This document shows, piece after piece, positions 33,847 to 42,792 of a stretch of 64,000 bases of DNA. Position numbers and translations under genes: made by a program. The notes under the pieces are model-generated. The model worked only from the letters and a program-made list of their open reading frames with translations. It searched no databases and was not told where the DNA came from. Position 1 is the first letter of the stretch, and every line of letters starts with the position of its first letter. The stretch comes from Agarivorans sp. Alg241-V36 (GTDB lineage: Bacteria; Pseudomonadota; Gammaproteobacteria; Enterobacterales; Celerinatantimonadaceae): positions 104,541-168,540 of the forward strand of contig NZ_UNRE01000005.1 in NCBI RefSeq assembly GCF_900537085.1, in the 5' to 3' direction.

Positions 33847-34020
33847 ACTAAATTGGCTAAGTAACTACTTCCATGTCAAAAATACGCGTTTTAAAGGGAA
33901 TAAGAATCTCTTTCTTGGTGATTTGTTATTTCTGTCACGCTTATCTAAATTCCTTGTCAAAGGCTGGGTTAAGCGTCTCAAAGCTGATAGTGACAATATT
34001 GTAATTAAACTTGGGCATCA

Positions 34021-34112
34021 AGCAAAAAAATCCCGCCATAAAAGGCGGGTCTTGGTAATTCATCCAGAAAGGAAAGGAAAATGCTACTAGTAACGCATTG
34101 ATACGTTACTAG
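34021..34112 (-). ncRNA. Candidate small RNA or leader attenuator upstream of the ROK gene
   Basis: The 534-base gap 33847-34380 has no convincing gene but holds a minus-strand unit: a nine-base perfect hairpin (CTAGTAACG at 34087-34095 with its complement at 34104-34112), then about 30 unpaired bases rich in CTTTCC repeats, then a GC-rich stem and a U7 tract (34024-34049). The pyrimidine stretch is complementary to Shine-Dalgarno-like sequences, as in Hfq-dependent RNAs. Alternatively the terminator attenuates transcription into the ROK gene. The 5' end and promoter were not found. Confidence 0.35.
34024..34049 (-). terminator. Intrinsic terminator on the minus strand
   Basis: CCCGCC, loop TTTTAT, GGCGGG, A, then seven T residues when read on the minus strand. 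It does not follow any minus-strand gene in the window, which is what makes it notable. Confidence 0.75.
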
Positions 34113-34380
34113 GCCTGAAGAGAACGGCGTTCACTTCGCACTTAAACATATCAGCCCTACTGCTCACATTTGCTGAAAAAATGTTCAAGATGCTTAAAGC
34201 TTATGCGTTAAATTTGTTATAAGAAATTATGAAACTTGGTTGTTCTATTAACAGATTTTTTAAGCGTGCCTGCGGTCACGTTCTGAAAAAACACCCTTGA
34301 GCTCAAAAAAAAGCTATAAGGGCCCACTAAACTACTAATATTTAAGAGCAACTATTTGAATTGTTAAGGGACATTAACTG

Positions 34381-35064
34381 GTGAAGTGCAAGCGATGGTG
34401 TTGCTTAGGTCTGTTACTGCTTGGTTCTAGCTTGAGCCAAGCAGATACCCTGCGCTTGGCTACTCACCACTTACCACCTTATCAAGTGGTGAATGGCGAT
34501 GCTTTAAGTGGCTCAATGATCGACCTAATGCAATGCAGCTTGATTGAGATGGGGCAAGCTTATCAGGTTGAAGTAAGGCCGATTAACCGAGCAATTAAAG
34601 AGCTGCAGGCTGGCAAATTTGATGGTGTTTTTGTGTTAAACCGCACTGCGGAACGAGATAGTTTCGCTACTGCTAGCGAGCCACTGATTGTGACTTATCG
34701 CAGCCTTTTTAGTGTGAAAACTATTGATGCCGAACTTCACAGCCCTGCAATGAAAGAACTACAAATAGGCGTATTGCATGGTTCGGCGATGCACAGCTGG
34801 CTCACCAAGCATGGTTATCCCAATGTACTTACCCGCTACGATTACCACATCTTATTTGAATTAATGCAGTTAGAGCGCATTGACGCAATTGTTGCGCCTT
34901 TTGAGATCTACGAAAACGAAAAAGATCACGGCCACGTTACCCGCAAGATTGAAACACGCCACCTTAGCCAAGCTAATTTATCGGGGTATTTCTCACCCAG
35001 TTGGCTAGACAAGCACCCTGATTTTTTACCTCGATTTAATGCTGCATTAGCCGTGTGTAAGTAG
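34381..35064 (+). CDS. Periplasmic solute-binding protein family 3 (orphan)
   Basis: A 227-residue exported protein starting with GTG (AAGGGA upstream). A signal peptide (KRWCCLGLLLLGSSLSQA) precedes a small type II binding-protein domain: LRLATHHLPPYQVVNGDALSGSMIDLMQC, IKELQAGKFDGVFVLNRTAERDSFA. No permease or ATPase gene is adjacent, so it may feed a sensor or simply be a remnant of polar-amino-acid-type transporters. It converges on the pullulanase gene through a shared terminator. A comparable orphan occurs at 61192. Confidence 0.8.
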   Translation: MKCKRWCCLGLLLLGSSLSQADTLRLATHHLPPYQVVNGDALSGSMIDLMQCSLIEMGQAYQVEVRPINRAIKELQAGKFDGVFVLNRTAERDSFATASEPLIVTYRSLFSVKTIDAELHSPAMKELQIGVLHGSAMHSWLTKHGYPNVLTRYDYHILFELMQLERIDAIVAPFEIYENEKDHGHVTRKIETRHLSQANLSGYFSPSWLDKHPDFLPRFNAALAVCK

Positions 35065-35082
35065 CCTTGTTAACCAACCTAA

Positions 35083-35109
35083 AAAGCCCAAGCTAATTGC
35101 TTGGGCTTT
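35083..35109. terminator. Bidirectional terminator between the binding-protein and pullulanase genes
   Basis: An 11-bp perfect stem (AAAGCCCAAGC and its complement) with loop TAATT, flanked by A- and T-rich bases. The same stem core recurs in the terminator at 49868. Confidence 0.85.
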
Positions 35110-35131
35110 GTTTTAAGGTTTAGCGTAGCGC

Positions 35132-38100
35132 TTATTTAGCTTGAGTAAATAGCGTTACCGCAGTGCCTTCTACCACTGTGCTTCCAGACACGTTACCGCT
35201 GTTAACTGCGCCATTGGCATCAGCCACTTTGGTCCAGTTACCTGCAGGCAAACTTACTGTTTGGTTATTGCCACTGTTATACACAATAAACAGGTTGTGA
35301 CTATCGCTTGGATCGGTGATGTGTCCGGTTATCACTTGACCAGCAAACTGATCAGGGCGACTCACATTAAGGTATTGGCTGATTTCTTGGCTGGTATTCA
35401 TGCGCAAGCCTGCATGCTTACGACGCAGCTCAATTAACTGTTGGAAGTAATTGAAGGTGGCCAAGTTATCCGCTTTGTTCGACCAGCGAATGGCATTGAA
35501 GCTATCGGGGGCATTGTAGGTATTGTGAGTACCGCCATGGGCGCCGTAGTTCCAAGCCGAAGGATTACTAATTTGCTGATTATTGGTTTTGGTTCGAAGG
35601 AACTCATCACCAGCGTGCACAAAAGGGATGCCTTGGCTGGTAAGTATCATGCCCATACCAAAGTTAACCACCCGTTTAGGGTAAGTTAAATCGCTAGGAG
35701 GATTAAAGCTAATCACCTGATGTGAGCTGTTTTGCTGCACATTACTTGAGGTGCTTAAGTAGACTTTGTCCCACAGGCCAAAGTTATCGTGGGCCGAAAT
35801 GTAGTTAATGCTTTGCTCTGGGTCAGCCGCATAATTGCGGAACCACGTGCTGTTGCGGCCGTCGTTGGGATTATACGGAGAGCCTTGGAAGCCATCGTAA
35901 ATTGCCCAGCCAGACTCAGCAGCATCTACATTGTTAAACATGTAACCGGTGCGAGTATCATCGTTAGAGCCTTTTAATGATTCGCGGTAGGCGCCATTAA
36001 ATACACCGATATGTTCGTCGGCCATATGGTGGGTGGTGCCGTAGCGCACGCGTTGGCCTTCCAGCGGATCGGTGGCATAGCCGTTCCACGGTTCGCCGTA
36101 AATCAATAACTTGCGGTCAGCAAAGTTGTCGTTTAAGTGGCGTCCCCATTTCTCAACTTCTTGATAAGAGAAGATACCGATTAAATCGAAACGGAAGCCA
36201 TCAATTCCATATTCGTCTACCCAGTAGGCTAAAGAATCTTGGATCATTCGGCTTACCATTGGCACGTCGGCATTAATTGAATTGCCAGTGCCTGATAAGT
36301 CGGTGGCGGTATAGTATTGGCCAGAGATGTTCTCAAACATTTCGTCATCGTAGGTATGGTTGTAGACCACGTCCATAATTACTCGAATGCCAGCTTTGTG
36401 GAATTCATTAACCATGGTTTTAAATTCACGAGCGCGCTCTTCATAGTTGGTTGGAACGGCTGAGTAGCGATCTTCGGGAATGTTAAAGTTACGCGGATCG
36501 TAGCCCCAGTTGTAGCAAGGGTCGCTGTCTGGCAGGCCATCACAGGTGGCAAAGTCGTATACCGGCAATAACTGAACGTGGGTAACGCCTAGCTCTTTTA
36601 GGTGGTCAATACCGGTTTTAACACCGTTAATATTGGTACCTGTTTCAACCATGCCCAAGTATTTACCGTTGTGACCCGCACTCACGCCTGAACTTGAGTC
36701 GATAGTAAAGTCGCGTACGTGCACTTCATAAATCACTGCATCTTCACGTTCAATTAAGGCAGGACGAGCAGCCCAGCCACCTACTGGTTCGGTACGTGAC
36801 ATATCCATTACAATGTTAATGGCTTCATAATCGCCAGTGCCTGGCTGCGCCATTTTCCCGTAGGGGTCGCGTACTTGAACACCGTTGATTAGAAAGGTGT
36901 AAGGTTTTAGGTGTAAATCACCATCTACGGTCACTTGGTAGACTTGGCTGTAACCGGCGAAGTCTGGCACGGCTTGCAAGCTATGCTCTACACCATCAAC
37001 TAGCACTTTCACATTGCTATGATCTGGTGACCAAATCGAGAAGGTGGTGCTTTGTGGTGAGTAAACTGCACCAAGGGTTTCAGTTTCTGTTGCACAATTG
37101 GGTTCGCAGCCTTGTTTAACTGTGTTTACTGTTTTGGTGGTGGCGTCAAAACAGATTTGATAAGTAGAGTTAGCGTCTACTAATACGTCTGCGCCAGGGT
37201 AGTTTTCAGTCCAATCGCCAAAATGGTCGATTTTAAAGCGTGGATTGATGCTGCCAAAGCTTTGGGTTGTGCAGTAGTTATTACCGTCACTGCTGGTCAT
37301 TAGGGTGGTTTGCCAATCATTGGGCGTACCACGGAAATACCAAGTATCTGCTGGCGCATCGCTAATGGTGTAATCGAAACTGCTTACCGCAGAGTTACCA
37401 CTGGCGTCGATGGCAAATACCTTCAAGCTTAAATCTACGCCATCGCTAACAACATCAGAGGCCGTAAAACTTACGTCGTTACATGGGCTTGATGCCGCTG
37501 TTGGCGTGGAGCCGTCGGTGGTGCAGTAAATCAACGGTGAGCTGTCTTGATTATCACTCACGCTCAAGCTGATTTGCTGAGCCTCGGTGTAAGAGCCGGC
37601 TGCTGGGGTGGCTACAACTACTGGCGCTTGAGTATCTGGCACATTGTCTGGTGTTACTGTGATGGCCTTTGAGCTAGCGTTAAAGCAAATTTGGTAGCTG
37701 GCATTGCCGGTTACGGTGTAATCAGCCGTTGGATAGGCTTCGTTCCAGTCACCGTAATGGTCGATTTTGAAGCGAGGTTCATCGTTGGCAAAGCTTTGGC
37801 TGGTACAGAAATTAACGTTATCTGTACTTGTCATTGCTGTGGCAGCCCAGCCATTAGAGGTACCGCGATAGAACCAACGGTCTTCTGGCGGCTCTATATC
37901 GCCACAGGTGGCGACTTCAGTTGTAGTGATGTTTTTGCTGTCGCTAAAGAAGCGGATTTCATAGTTTTTGTTGGCGTCTACACGAACATCGGCGCTTGGG
38001 TAGGCTTCGTTCCAATCGCCAAAGCGGTCAATTTTAAAGCGTGGGTCGTTATCTGCAAAGCTTTGGCAGGTGCGATATTCACTACCCGCGACCAGTTCTA

Positions 38101-38203
38101 AGGCGCTAGTGGTCCAGCCGTTGCTGGTGCCTCGATAAAACCAATCGGCTTGAGCGGCAGAGCTTGCTGCCAGTAAGCCGATGACTAATGCTGTCTTTTT
38201 CAT
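35132..38203 (-). CDS. pulA: Secreted type I pullulanase (GH13_14 type) with repeated N-terminal modules
   Basis: A 1,023-residue exported enzyme that cleaves alpha-1,6 links in pullulan and branched alpha-glucans. I chose ATG 38203, which starts a signal peptide (MKKTALVIGLLAASSAAQA); an upstream in-frame start adds 12 non-signal residues. WYFRGT-type modules lie at about 21-105, 110-185 and 288-362, with a chitobiase-C-like immunoglobulin domain at 192-281. A CBM48-like domain is at about 377-470. The catalytic barrel has the pullulanase signature YNWGYDP (564-570), DVVYNHT, Asp673 (GFRFDLIG), Glu704 (YGEPWNG) and Asp806 (SAHDNFG). It follows the second amylase gene by 74 bases, with its own candidate operator between them. 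Confidence 0.93.
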   Translation of the reverse strand: MKKTALVIGLLAASSAAQADWFYRGTSNGWTTSALELVAGSEYRTCQSFADNDPRFKIDRFGDWNEAYPSADVRVDANKNYEIRFFSDSKNITTTEVATCGDIEPPEDRWFYRGTSNGWAATAMTSTDNVNFCTSQSFANDEPRFKIDHYGDWNEAYPTADYTVTGNASYQICFNASSKAITVTPDNVPDTQAPVVVATPAAGSYTEAQQISLSVSDNQDSSPLIYCTTDGSTPTAASSPCNDVSFTASDVVSDGVDLSLKVFAIDASGNSAVSSFDYTISDAPADTWYFRGTPNDWQTTLMTSSDGNNYCTTQSFGSINPRFKIDHFGDWTENYPGADVLVDANSTYQICFDATTKTVNTVKQGCEPNCATETETLGAVYSPQSTTFSIWSPDHSNVKVLVDGVEHSLQAVPDFAGYSQVYQVTVDGDLHLKPYTFLINGVQVRDPYGKMAQPGTGDYEAINIVMDMSRTEPVGGWAARPALIEREDAVIYEVHVRDFTIDSSSGVSAGHNGKYLGMVETGTNINGVKTGIDHLKELGVTHVQLLPVYDFATCDGLPDSDPCYNWGYDPRNFNIPEDRYSAVPTNYEERAREFKTMVNEFHKAGIRVIMDVVYNHTYDDEMFENISGQYYTATDLSGTGNSINADVPMVSRMIQDSLAYWVDEYGIDGFRFDLIGIFSYQEVEKWGRHLNDNFADRKLLIYGEPWNGYATDPLEGQRVRYGTTHHMADEHIGVFNGAYRESLKGSNDDTRTGYMFNNVDAAESGWAIYDGFQGSPYNPNDGRNSTWFRNYAADPEQSINYISAHDNFGLWDKVYLSTSSNVQQNSSHQVISFNPPSDLTYPKRVVNFGMGMILTSQGIPFVHAGDEFLRTKTNNQQISNPSAWNYGAHGGTHNTYNAPDSFNAIRWSNKADNLATFNYFQQLIELRRKHAGLRMNTSQEISQYLNVSRPDQFAGQVITGHITDPSDSHNLFIVYNSGNNQTVSLPAGNWTKVADANGAVNSGNVSGSTVVEGTAVTLFTQAK
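37108..38143 (-). repeat. Module array copy A (three WYFRGT modules plus Ig domain) in pullulanase
   Basis: This segment encodes residues about 21-365 and matches the segment at 40182-41220 module for module, including long stretches of near-identical DNA (for example around 37290-37390 against 40376-40470). It points to a tandem duplication or gene conversion between adjacent genes. Confidence 0.8.
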
Positions 38204-38207
38204 GATA

Positions 38208-38226
38208 TTAACTGTTCCATAGTTAA
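38208..38226. promoter_or_regulatory. Candidate starch operator upstream of pullulanase
   Basis: On the minus strand this reads TTAACTATGGAACAGTTAA: 11 bases identical to the palindrome before the alpha-amylase at 27020, then the same AGTTAA end with one extra base. It lies four bases before the chosen start codon, so it could also act on translation. Confidence 0.45.
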
Positions 38227-38277
38227 TGCACCTAGCCACGGCATTTGGGCACTATGGCTAGGTGGAATAATTGAGAT

Positions 38278-41200
38278 TTATTGTTTATCTAAAATCACAA
38301 AGCTGTTGGCTGGCACATCCACCGAGTAGCTGCTGCCACTCACTATAACGATTTCCTCGTTATAGCTGGCTGCATCGGTATTTGGGGTAATTAAGCGATA
38401 GCTACCATTAGCAATATTGCTGAAGGTATAACTAAAACCACTGCCTTTAGTGAGTGCGACATAAGCCACGGCTGCACCGTTATCACGAGCAAATGCAGCA
38501 TGATCGCCATCTAGCAATAGGTCGATTTGCTGACCTTTTTGAATCGCTTCAGATGAGCTGCGTAGGCTGTTAAGCATTTTTAAGTGCTTGTAGAGGGTTG
38601 GCTGATTGGTTTTAGCGTAGTTAATCCCCTCAGAACCCAACATCCAGCGTGCCACTACGTCATCTTTCTCAGTAGTGGTGATGTAGTGAGGCCAGCTTGA
38701 ATACAATACCTCGGTACCATAAAACACCACCGGTAAACCGCGGAACAAGTAGATAAAGTTCAGGTTGTTGAGGTATTGCGTTTCGTTAAGCACGCCGTTG
38801 GCGCGAGTAACGTCGTGGTTATCTACAAAGGTAGCCAGATAAGTTGGGTCGTAAATACCTGAGGCATCACCATCGGCACCAGCAATACGCGCATAGCCAT
38901 TGCCATCGTCAAAGCCGGCTTCGCCTCTAAAGGCTTTGCCCATCCACCCTGGGAAGTCCATGGATGAACCATGTAAGTCCAACATGTGGAATTTTTTGCC
39001 TTGGCCGTTGTAGATAAGATCTACCGCCGACTTACGATCGCCGGTCCAGGCTTCACCCGCCATGTAGAAGTTATCGTTACCCAAGCTGCGTGCATGAGCG
39101 TCCATTTCTAGGGTGAATCGTTCCCAGAAATCTGCCGTCATGTACGACACAGTATCAATACGGAAGGCGTCTACACCGTGGTCGATAAAGCGTTTATACA
39201 CGTTAATTAAGTGCTTGGTTGCGTTTTGGTCATCGTCGCCATGTTCGTTAAAATCAAGCAGGTCGATTAACCAAGTATTTCCGGTGCTGGCATAACTAAA
39301 GAAGCCATTTTTTGCACCATCCATGTAAGGGTCATTGGTTTCCCAATTCCAGGTTTGCCCATCCATTTTGATTTCAAGCGCGCGGTCGGCCCACTTACTC
39401 TTAGAGCCAACTACCGATTGACCGGGTTGACCGTGGTTTACCACAATGTCGAGCATGATTTTCATGCCACGGGAATGCAGTGCATCCACTAGGGCATCAA
39501 AGCCGGCCCAACCGTCGTTGTCTTTACCTAAAGAGTGTAGGTGTGGGTCAATTTTGTCGAAGTCGTAACCCCAGTAACCATGGAAGGCTGAAGCTTCATA
39601 GTCGTCACTGGCGTTAAAACGGCGGCCTTCAGGCTGTTTCACAACCGGAGTGATCCAAATGGCGGTAAAGCCCATGTCTTGGATGTAATCGAGGTTGTCG
39701 ATAATGCCTTGGAAATCACCACCGTGGTAGTAAGACAAAGGACCGGTTTTGCTGGTGTTGGTATTGTACTTATCAGCCTCACCATTGGGTAAGTACTCGT
39801 CACCCCAGATGTTGTTATTACTGGTATCACCGTCGGCGAAGCGGTCGGTCATAATGAAGTAAACATTCTCTTCACGGAAGTCGCCGCTGGTAATGATGGT
39901 AGGGTCAATGGTGTAGTTAAAGGTGCTAATACCTTGGTTGCCATCGGCATCAACTGCTAGCACTTTAAGCACTAAATCTATGCCTGTGCTGACTACATCA
40001 TTTGCAGTAAAGCTTTGCTGATTACATGGGCTAAGTGCAGTGGTTGGCAGGCTGCCGTCGGTGGTGCAATAAAGTTTAGGTGCTGGGTCTTGGTTATCAG
40101 TCACACTTAAACTAATTTGCTGGGCAGTGGTGTAGCTGCCACCCGATGGAGAAGCACTGACTACTGGGGCCTTAGTATCTTCACCTTCAATTTCGCTAGT
40201 GGTCACTTGCTTGCTGGTGGCATTAAAACAGATCTCATAAGTGGTATCTGGATTAACCGTCACGTCGGCGCTCGGGTAGTTCTCAGTCCAATCGCCAAAG
40301 TGGTCCACTTTAAAGCGTGGATCATTGCTACCAAAGCTTTGAGTGGTGCAGTAGTTCTCACCATCGCTGGTGGTCATTTGGGTGGTTTGCCAGTCATTAG
40401 GCGTACCGCGGAAATACCAAGTATCGGCAGGAGCATCGCTAATGGTGTAATCAAAGCTGCTGACCGCAGAGTTACCCGATGCATCTACAGCGAGTACTTT
40501 TAGGCTTAAATCAACACCGTCAGCTACCACATCACTAGCGGTAAAGCTTGCGCTGTTGCATTGCGGTGAAGCTTGAGTGGGTATAGAGCCATCGGTAGTG
40601 CAGTAGATGATGGGGTCGCTGTCTTGGTTATCGCTTACGTTCAAGCTAATTTGCTGAGTTTGAGTGTAAGAACCCGCAGCTGGATTGGCGCTAACCGTTG
40701 GTGCTTGAGTATCTTCTGTTGTGGTTGGAGTAGCGGTAATTTGTTTTGAATCGGCGTTAAAACAAATTTGGTAGCTAGCATTGCCGCTTACGATAAAGTC
40801 CGCCGTTGGGTAGGCTTCGTTCCAATCGCCATAGTGGTCGATTTTGAAACGCGGATTTTCGTTAGCAAAGCTCTGGGTAGTACAGAAGTTTATATTGTCG
40901 CTGCTGGCCATAGCGGTTGCAGCCCAGCCATTTGAAGTGCCGCGATAAAACCAGCTATCCTCTGGTGGTACTACCTCGCCACAGCTAGCCACTTCTGTAG
41001 TGCTTATGTTTTTGCTGTCGCTAAAAAAACTGATGTTATAGCTTTTGTTAGCATCAACCCGTACATCGGTACTTGGATAGGCTTCGTTCCAGTCGCCAAA
41101 GCGATCGATTTTAAAGCGTGGGTCGTTGCTACCAAAAGTTTGGCAAGTGGTGTATTCGGTTCCTGAAACTACTGCAAGGGGCGTGGATTGCCATTGGTTT

Positions 41201-41283
41201 GGCGTACCCCTAAAGTTCCATTCGGCTGCCACAGGCGCAGACAGCAACGTCGCCCCTGCGAGAGCGATTGTTAACTTGTTCAT
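38278..41283 (-). CDS. Secreted modular GH13 alpha-amylase
   Basis: A 1,001-residue exported enzyme acting on alpha-1,4-glucans. After a signal peptide (1-20) come WYFRGT-type modules at about 22-105, 111-185 and 289-365, with chitobiase-C-like Ig domains at 193-281 and 371-459. The GH13 barrel starts near 473 (ENVYFIMTDRFADGD) and has LDIVVNHG (region I), Asp710 (AFRIDTVSYM), Glu744 (MAGEAW) and FVDNHDVTR (region IV). It is unrelated in detail to the chloride-dependent amylase at 27158; the subfamily is uncertain (GH13_19-like is possible). It precedes the pullulanase by 74 bases on the same strand and shares its module array, so the pair probably acts together on starch outside the cell or in the periplasm. 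Confidence 0.9.
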   Translation of the reverse strand: MNKLTIALAGATLLSAPVAAEWNFRGTPNQWQSTPLAVVSGTEYTTCQTFGSNDPRFKIDRFGDWNEAYPSTDVRVDANKSYNISFFSDSKNISTTEVASCGEVVPPEDSWFYRGTSNGWAATAMASSDNINFCTTQSFANENPRFKIDHYGDWNEAYPTADFIVSGNASYQICFNADSKQITATPTTTEDTQAPTVSANPAAGSYTQTQQISLNVSDNQDSDPIIYCTTDGSIPTQASPQCNSASFTASDVVADGVDLSLKVLAVDASGNSAVSSFDYTISDAPADTWYFRGTPNDWQTTQMTTSDGENYCTTQSFGSNDPRFKVDHFGDWTENYPSADVTVNPDTTYEICFNATSKQVTTSEIEGEDTKAPVVSASPSGGSYTTAQQISLSVTDNQDPAPKLYCTTDGSLPTTALSPCNQQSFTANDVVSTGIDLVLKVLAVDADGNQGISTFNYTIDPTIITSGDFREENVYFIMTDRFADGDTSNNNIWGDEYLPNGEADKYNTNTSKTGPLSYYHGGDFQGIIDNLDYIQDMGFTAIWITPVVKQPEGRRFNASDDYEASAFHGYWGYDFDKIDPHLHSLGKDNDGWAGFDALVDALHSRGMKIMLDIVVNHGQPGQSVVGSKSKWADRALEIKMDGQTWNWETNDPYMDGAKNGFFSYASTGNTWLIDLLDFNEHGDDDQNATKHLINVYKRFIDHGVDAFRIDTVSYMTADFWERFTLEMDAHARSLGNDNFYMAGEAWTGDRKSAVDLIYNGQGKKFHMLDLHGSSMDFPGWMGKAFRGEAGFDDGNGYARIAGADGDASGIYDPTYLATFVDNHDVTRANGVLNETQYLNNLNFIYLFRGLPVVFYGTEVLYSSWPHYITTTEKDDVVARWMLGSEGINYAKTNQPTLYKHLKMLNSLRSSSEAIQKGQQIDLLLDGDHAAFARDNGAAVAYVALTKGSGFSYTFSNIANGSYRLITPNTDAASYNEEIVIVSGSSYSVDVPANSFVILDKQ
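40182..41220 (-). repeat. Module array copy B in the second alpha-amylase
   Basis: Counterpart of the array at 37108-38143, with the same order module-module-Ig-module and an additional Ig domain afterwards. High identity at the DNA level suggests recent exchange. Confidence 0.8.
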
Positions 41284-41495
41284 GGATCCTTTCCTTATAC
41301 TGTTTTTCTTGCTGTATTTTTAACCACCCGGTTATGGCGAAAATTTTGTAAATTCGCTCAACGTTGGTGATTTTTAATCATTGTTATAGTTGTTTGGCCA
41401 CAGCGCAGATCTTTGTGCTGGCCATGGCCATAACAATGTTAGGGAAAAAACATAAAGAAAGGATAAAAAATGTACAGAAGTGTGAGCCTCTCATC

Positions 41496-41527
41496 ACAAA
41501 GGCATCAAGATAACTTGATGCCTTTGT
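41496..41527. terminator. Strong hairpin between the kinase-fold gene and the second amylase
   Basis: A perfect 14-bp stem (ACAAAGGCATCAAG at 41496-41509 and its complement at 41514-41527), loop ATAA. It lies 32 bases after the minus-strand kinase-fold gene stop. No T-run. The rest of the 275-base gap shows only AT-rich promoter-like sequence. Confidence 0.55.
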
Positions 41528-41558
41528 AAATAAAGCTTAACAGTTTGAATTGTATGAT

Positions 41559-42659
41559 TTATTTCTGTTGGTATTCAGCAGCTAGTTGGCGGTAGCTTTG
41601 GTACTTCTTGATTAGGTCTACTTGTTCCAGTTCTGCGTTATCAAACAATAGCGCACCGTTGTTTTGTAGTTGCAAGTAAACCGTGGCAGCCATGGTGATG
41701 ACTTTGTCGATGCGCTTTAAGGTCATTGGTGTACAGCTTTTACCGCTAATATCATCGGCAATATCCAAACAGTGTGAGCGGAAGCTTTCGGCAATAAATA
41801 GGTTTTTCAGTGAACGTTCGTTGTCTAGTGCATATTCCCAGCGTTCAATGATCGCTGTTTGCCACTGAATGATGGTTGGCTGCGCATAGTTTTGTTTTAG
41901 CCAAATCAGCTTTTGGGTATAAACATCCAGCGCCGCTTCTTTTAACTCTCGATAAATCGCCAGCTGATCGGCAGCTGTCATTACATCTTGATAGCGCAGC
42001 AAGTAGCCAAATACATTGCGGGTTTCTAAACGTTCTACCGCATGAAAATCGGGCGCCGCTAAACCATCACTATTAAAGTGCTCTAAGGGATCGTAAGGGT
42101 ACATGTAGCCAAAATCGAACAGATGGATTTGTCGGCCGTCATAAATAATATTGCCAGGAGACAAATCCCATTCCATTAAGCCAGCTTGCTCTAAAGCGAA
42201 TTGAGTATCGAAAATTTGTCTAAAAATCTCACGGCTAAAGCTACATAGTGGTTTGCCTTCAATCCACGGTGACAAAATAAAACCAAGGCGATAGTTGGCG
42301 TAAAGGGTAGTAACAATATGTTGATAAGCTTTGGCGGTACTTGGTTGGTCTTTAAGTGCTTGAATGTCGCGACGACGCTGCACTTCGTTGAGGAAGGAGG
42401 TTTCGCCATCAACATTGTGTACTAAGGCTTGCGGGCGACGCTTTTTAAAGTTGTAGTGTCTACCATTAATGCATAGGTGGTAAACGATAGCGGTGAGACC
42501 ACCTTCAAATACTTCCACTACATAGGGAGAGTCTGCTTCTAAAGCCAGCAGTTGCTCTGGCGGCAAGGGGCAGGCAGTGGCATCACCCACTATAATATTC
42601 TGCTCACCTTGTTGAAAATGCAGTTGAGCTTGTTGACGTTGTTCAACCAATGCATTCAT
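41559..42659 (-). CDS. Kinase-fold protein of unknown substrate
   Basis: A 366-residue cytoplasmic protein starting at ATG 42659, which has GGAGAG five bases upstream. It has protein-kinase-like catalytic motifs: a lysine pair at 72-73 (NFKKRRP), the catalytic loop EWDLSPGN with Asp165 and Asn170, and a DFG-type metal motif LFDFGY with Asp182. The spacing fits the aminoglycoside phosphotransferase/Rio/LPS-kinase superfamily. I cannot assign a family. It stands between rep and the starch enzymes; a link to sugar phosphorylation would be speculation. It is separated from rep by a strong hairpin. Confidence 0.72.
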   Translation of the reverse strand: MNALVEQRQQAQLHFQQGEQNIIVGDATACPLPPEQLLALEADSPYVVEVFEGGLTAIVYHLCINGRHYNFKKRRPQALVHNVDGETSFLNEVQRRRDIQALKDQPSTAKAYQHIVTTLYANYRLGFILSPWIEGKPLCSFSREIFRQIFDTQFALEQAGLMEWDLSPGNIIYDGRQIHLFDFGYMYPYDPLEHFNSDGLAAPDFHAVERLETRNVFGYLLRYQDVMTAADQLAIYRELKEAALDVYTQKLIWLKQNYAQPTIIQWQTAIIERWEYALDNERSLKNLFIAESFRSHCLDIADDISGKSCTPMTLKRIDKVITMAATVYLQLQNNGALLFDNAELEQVDLIKKYQSYRQLAAEYQQK

Positions 42660-42792
42660 CAGTACTCTCCATCCTTGATTACTTTTTTGTGAGTTTATTC
42701 TCATAAAACCGTGGAGTAAGGCGCTTTTATGGGATGAAAACCGTTTCGGTCACAAATATCTTGCGCCTTTGGAAGGTAATTGGCGCAGGATC

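Noticed and set aside
33806..34090. 94-codon plus-strand open frame in the gap upstream of the ROK gene
   Set aside because: It overlaps the start of the ROK gene on the other strand, has no ribosome binding site, and its translation looks non-protein-like (Lys/Arg rich without motifs).
37691..38101. 136-codon plus-strand frame inside the pullulanase repeats
   Set aside because: Antisense to the repeated modules; its apparent internal repeats merely mirror the WYFRGT repeats.
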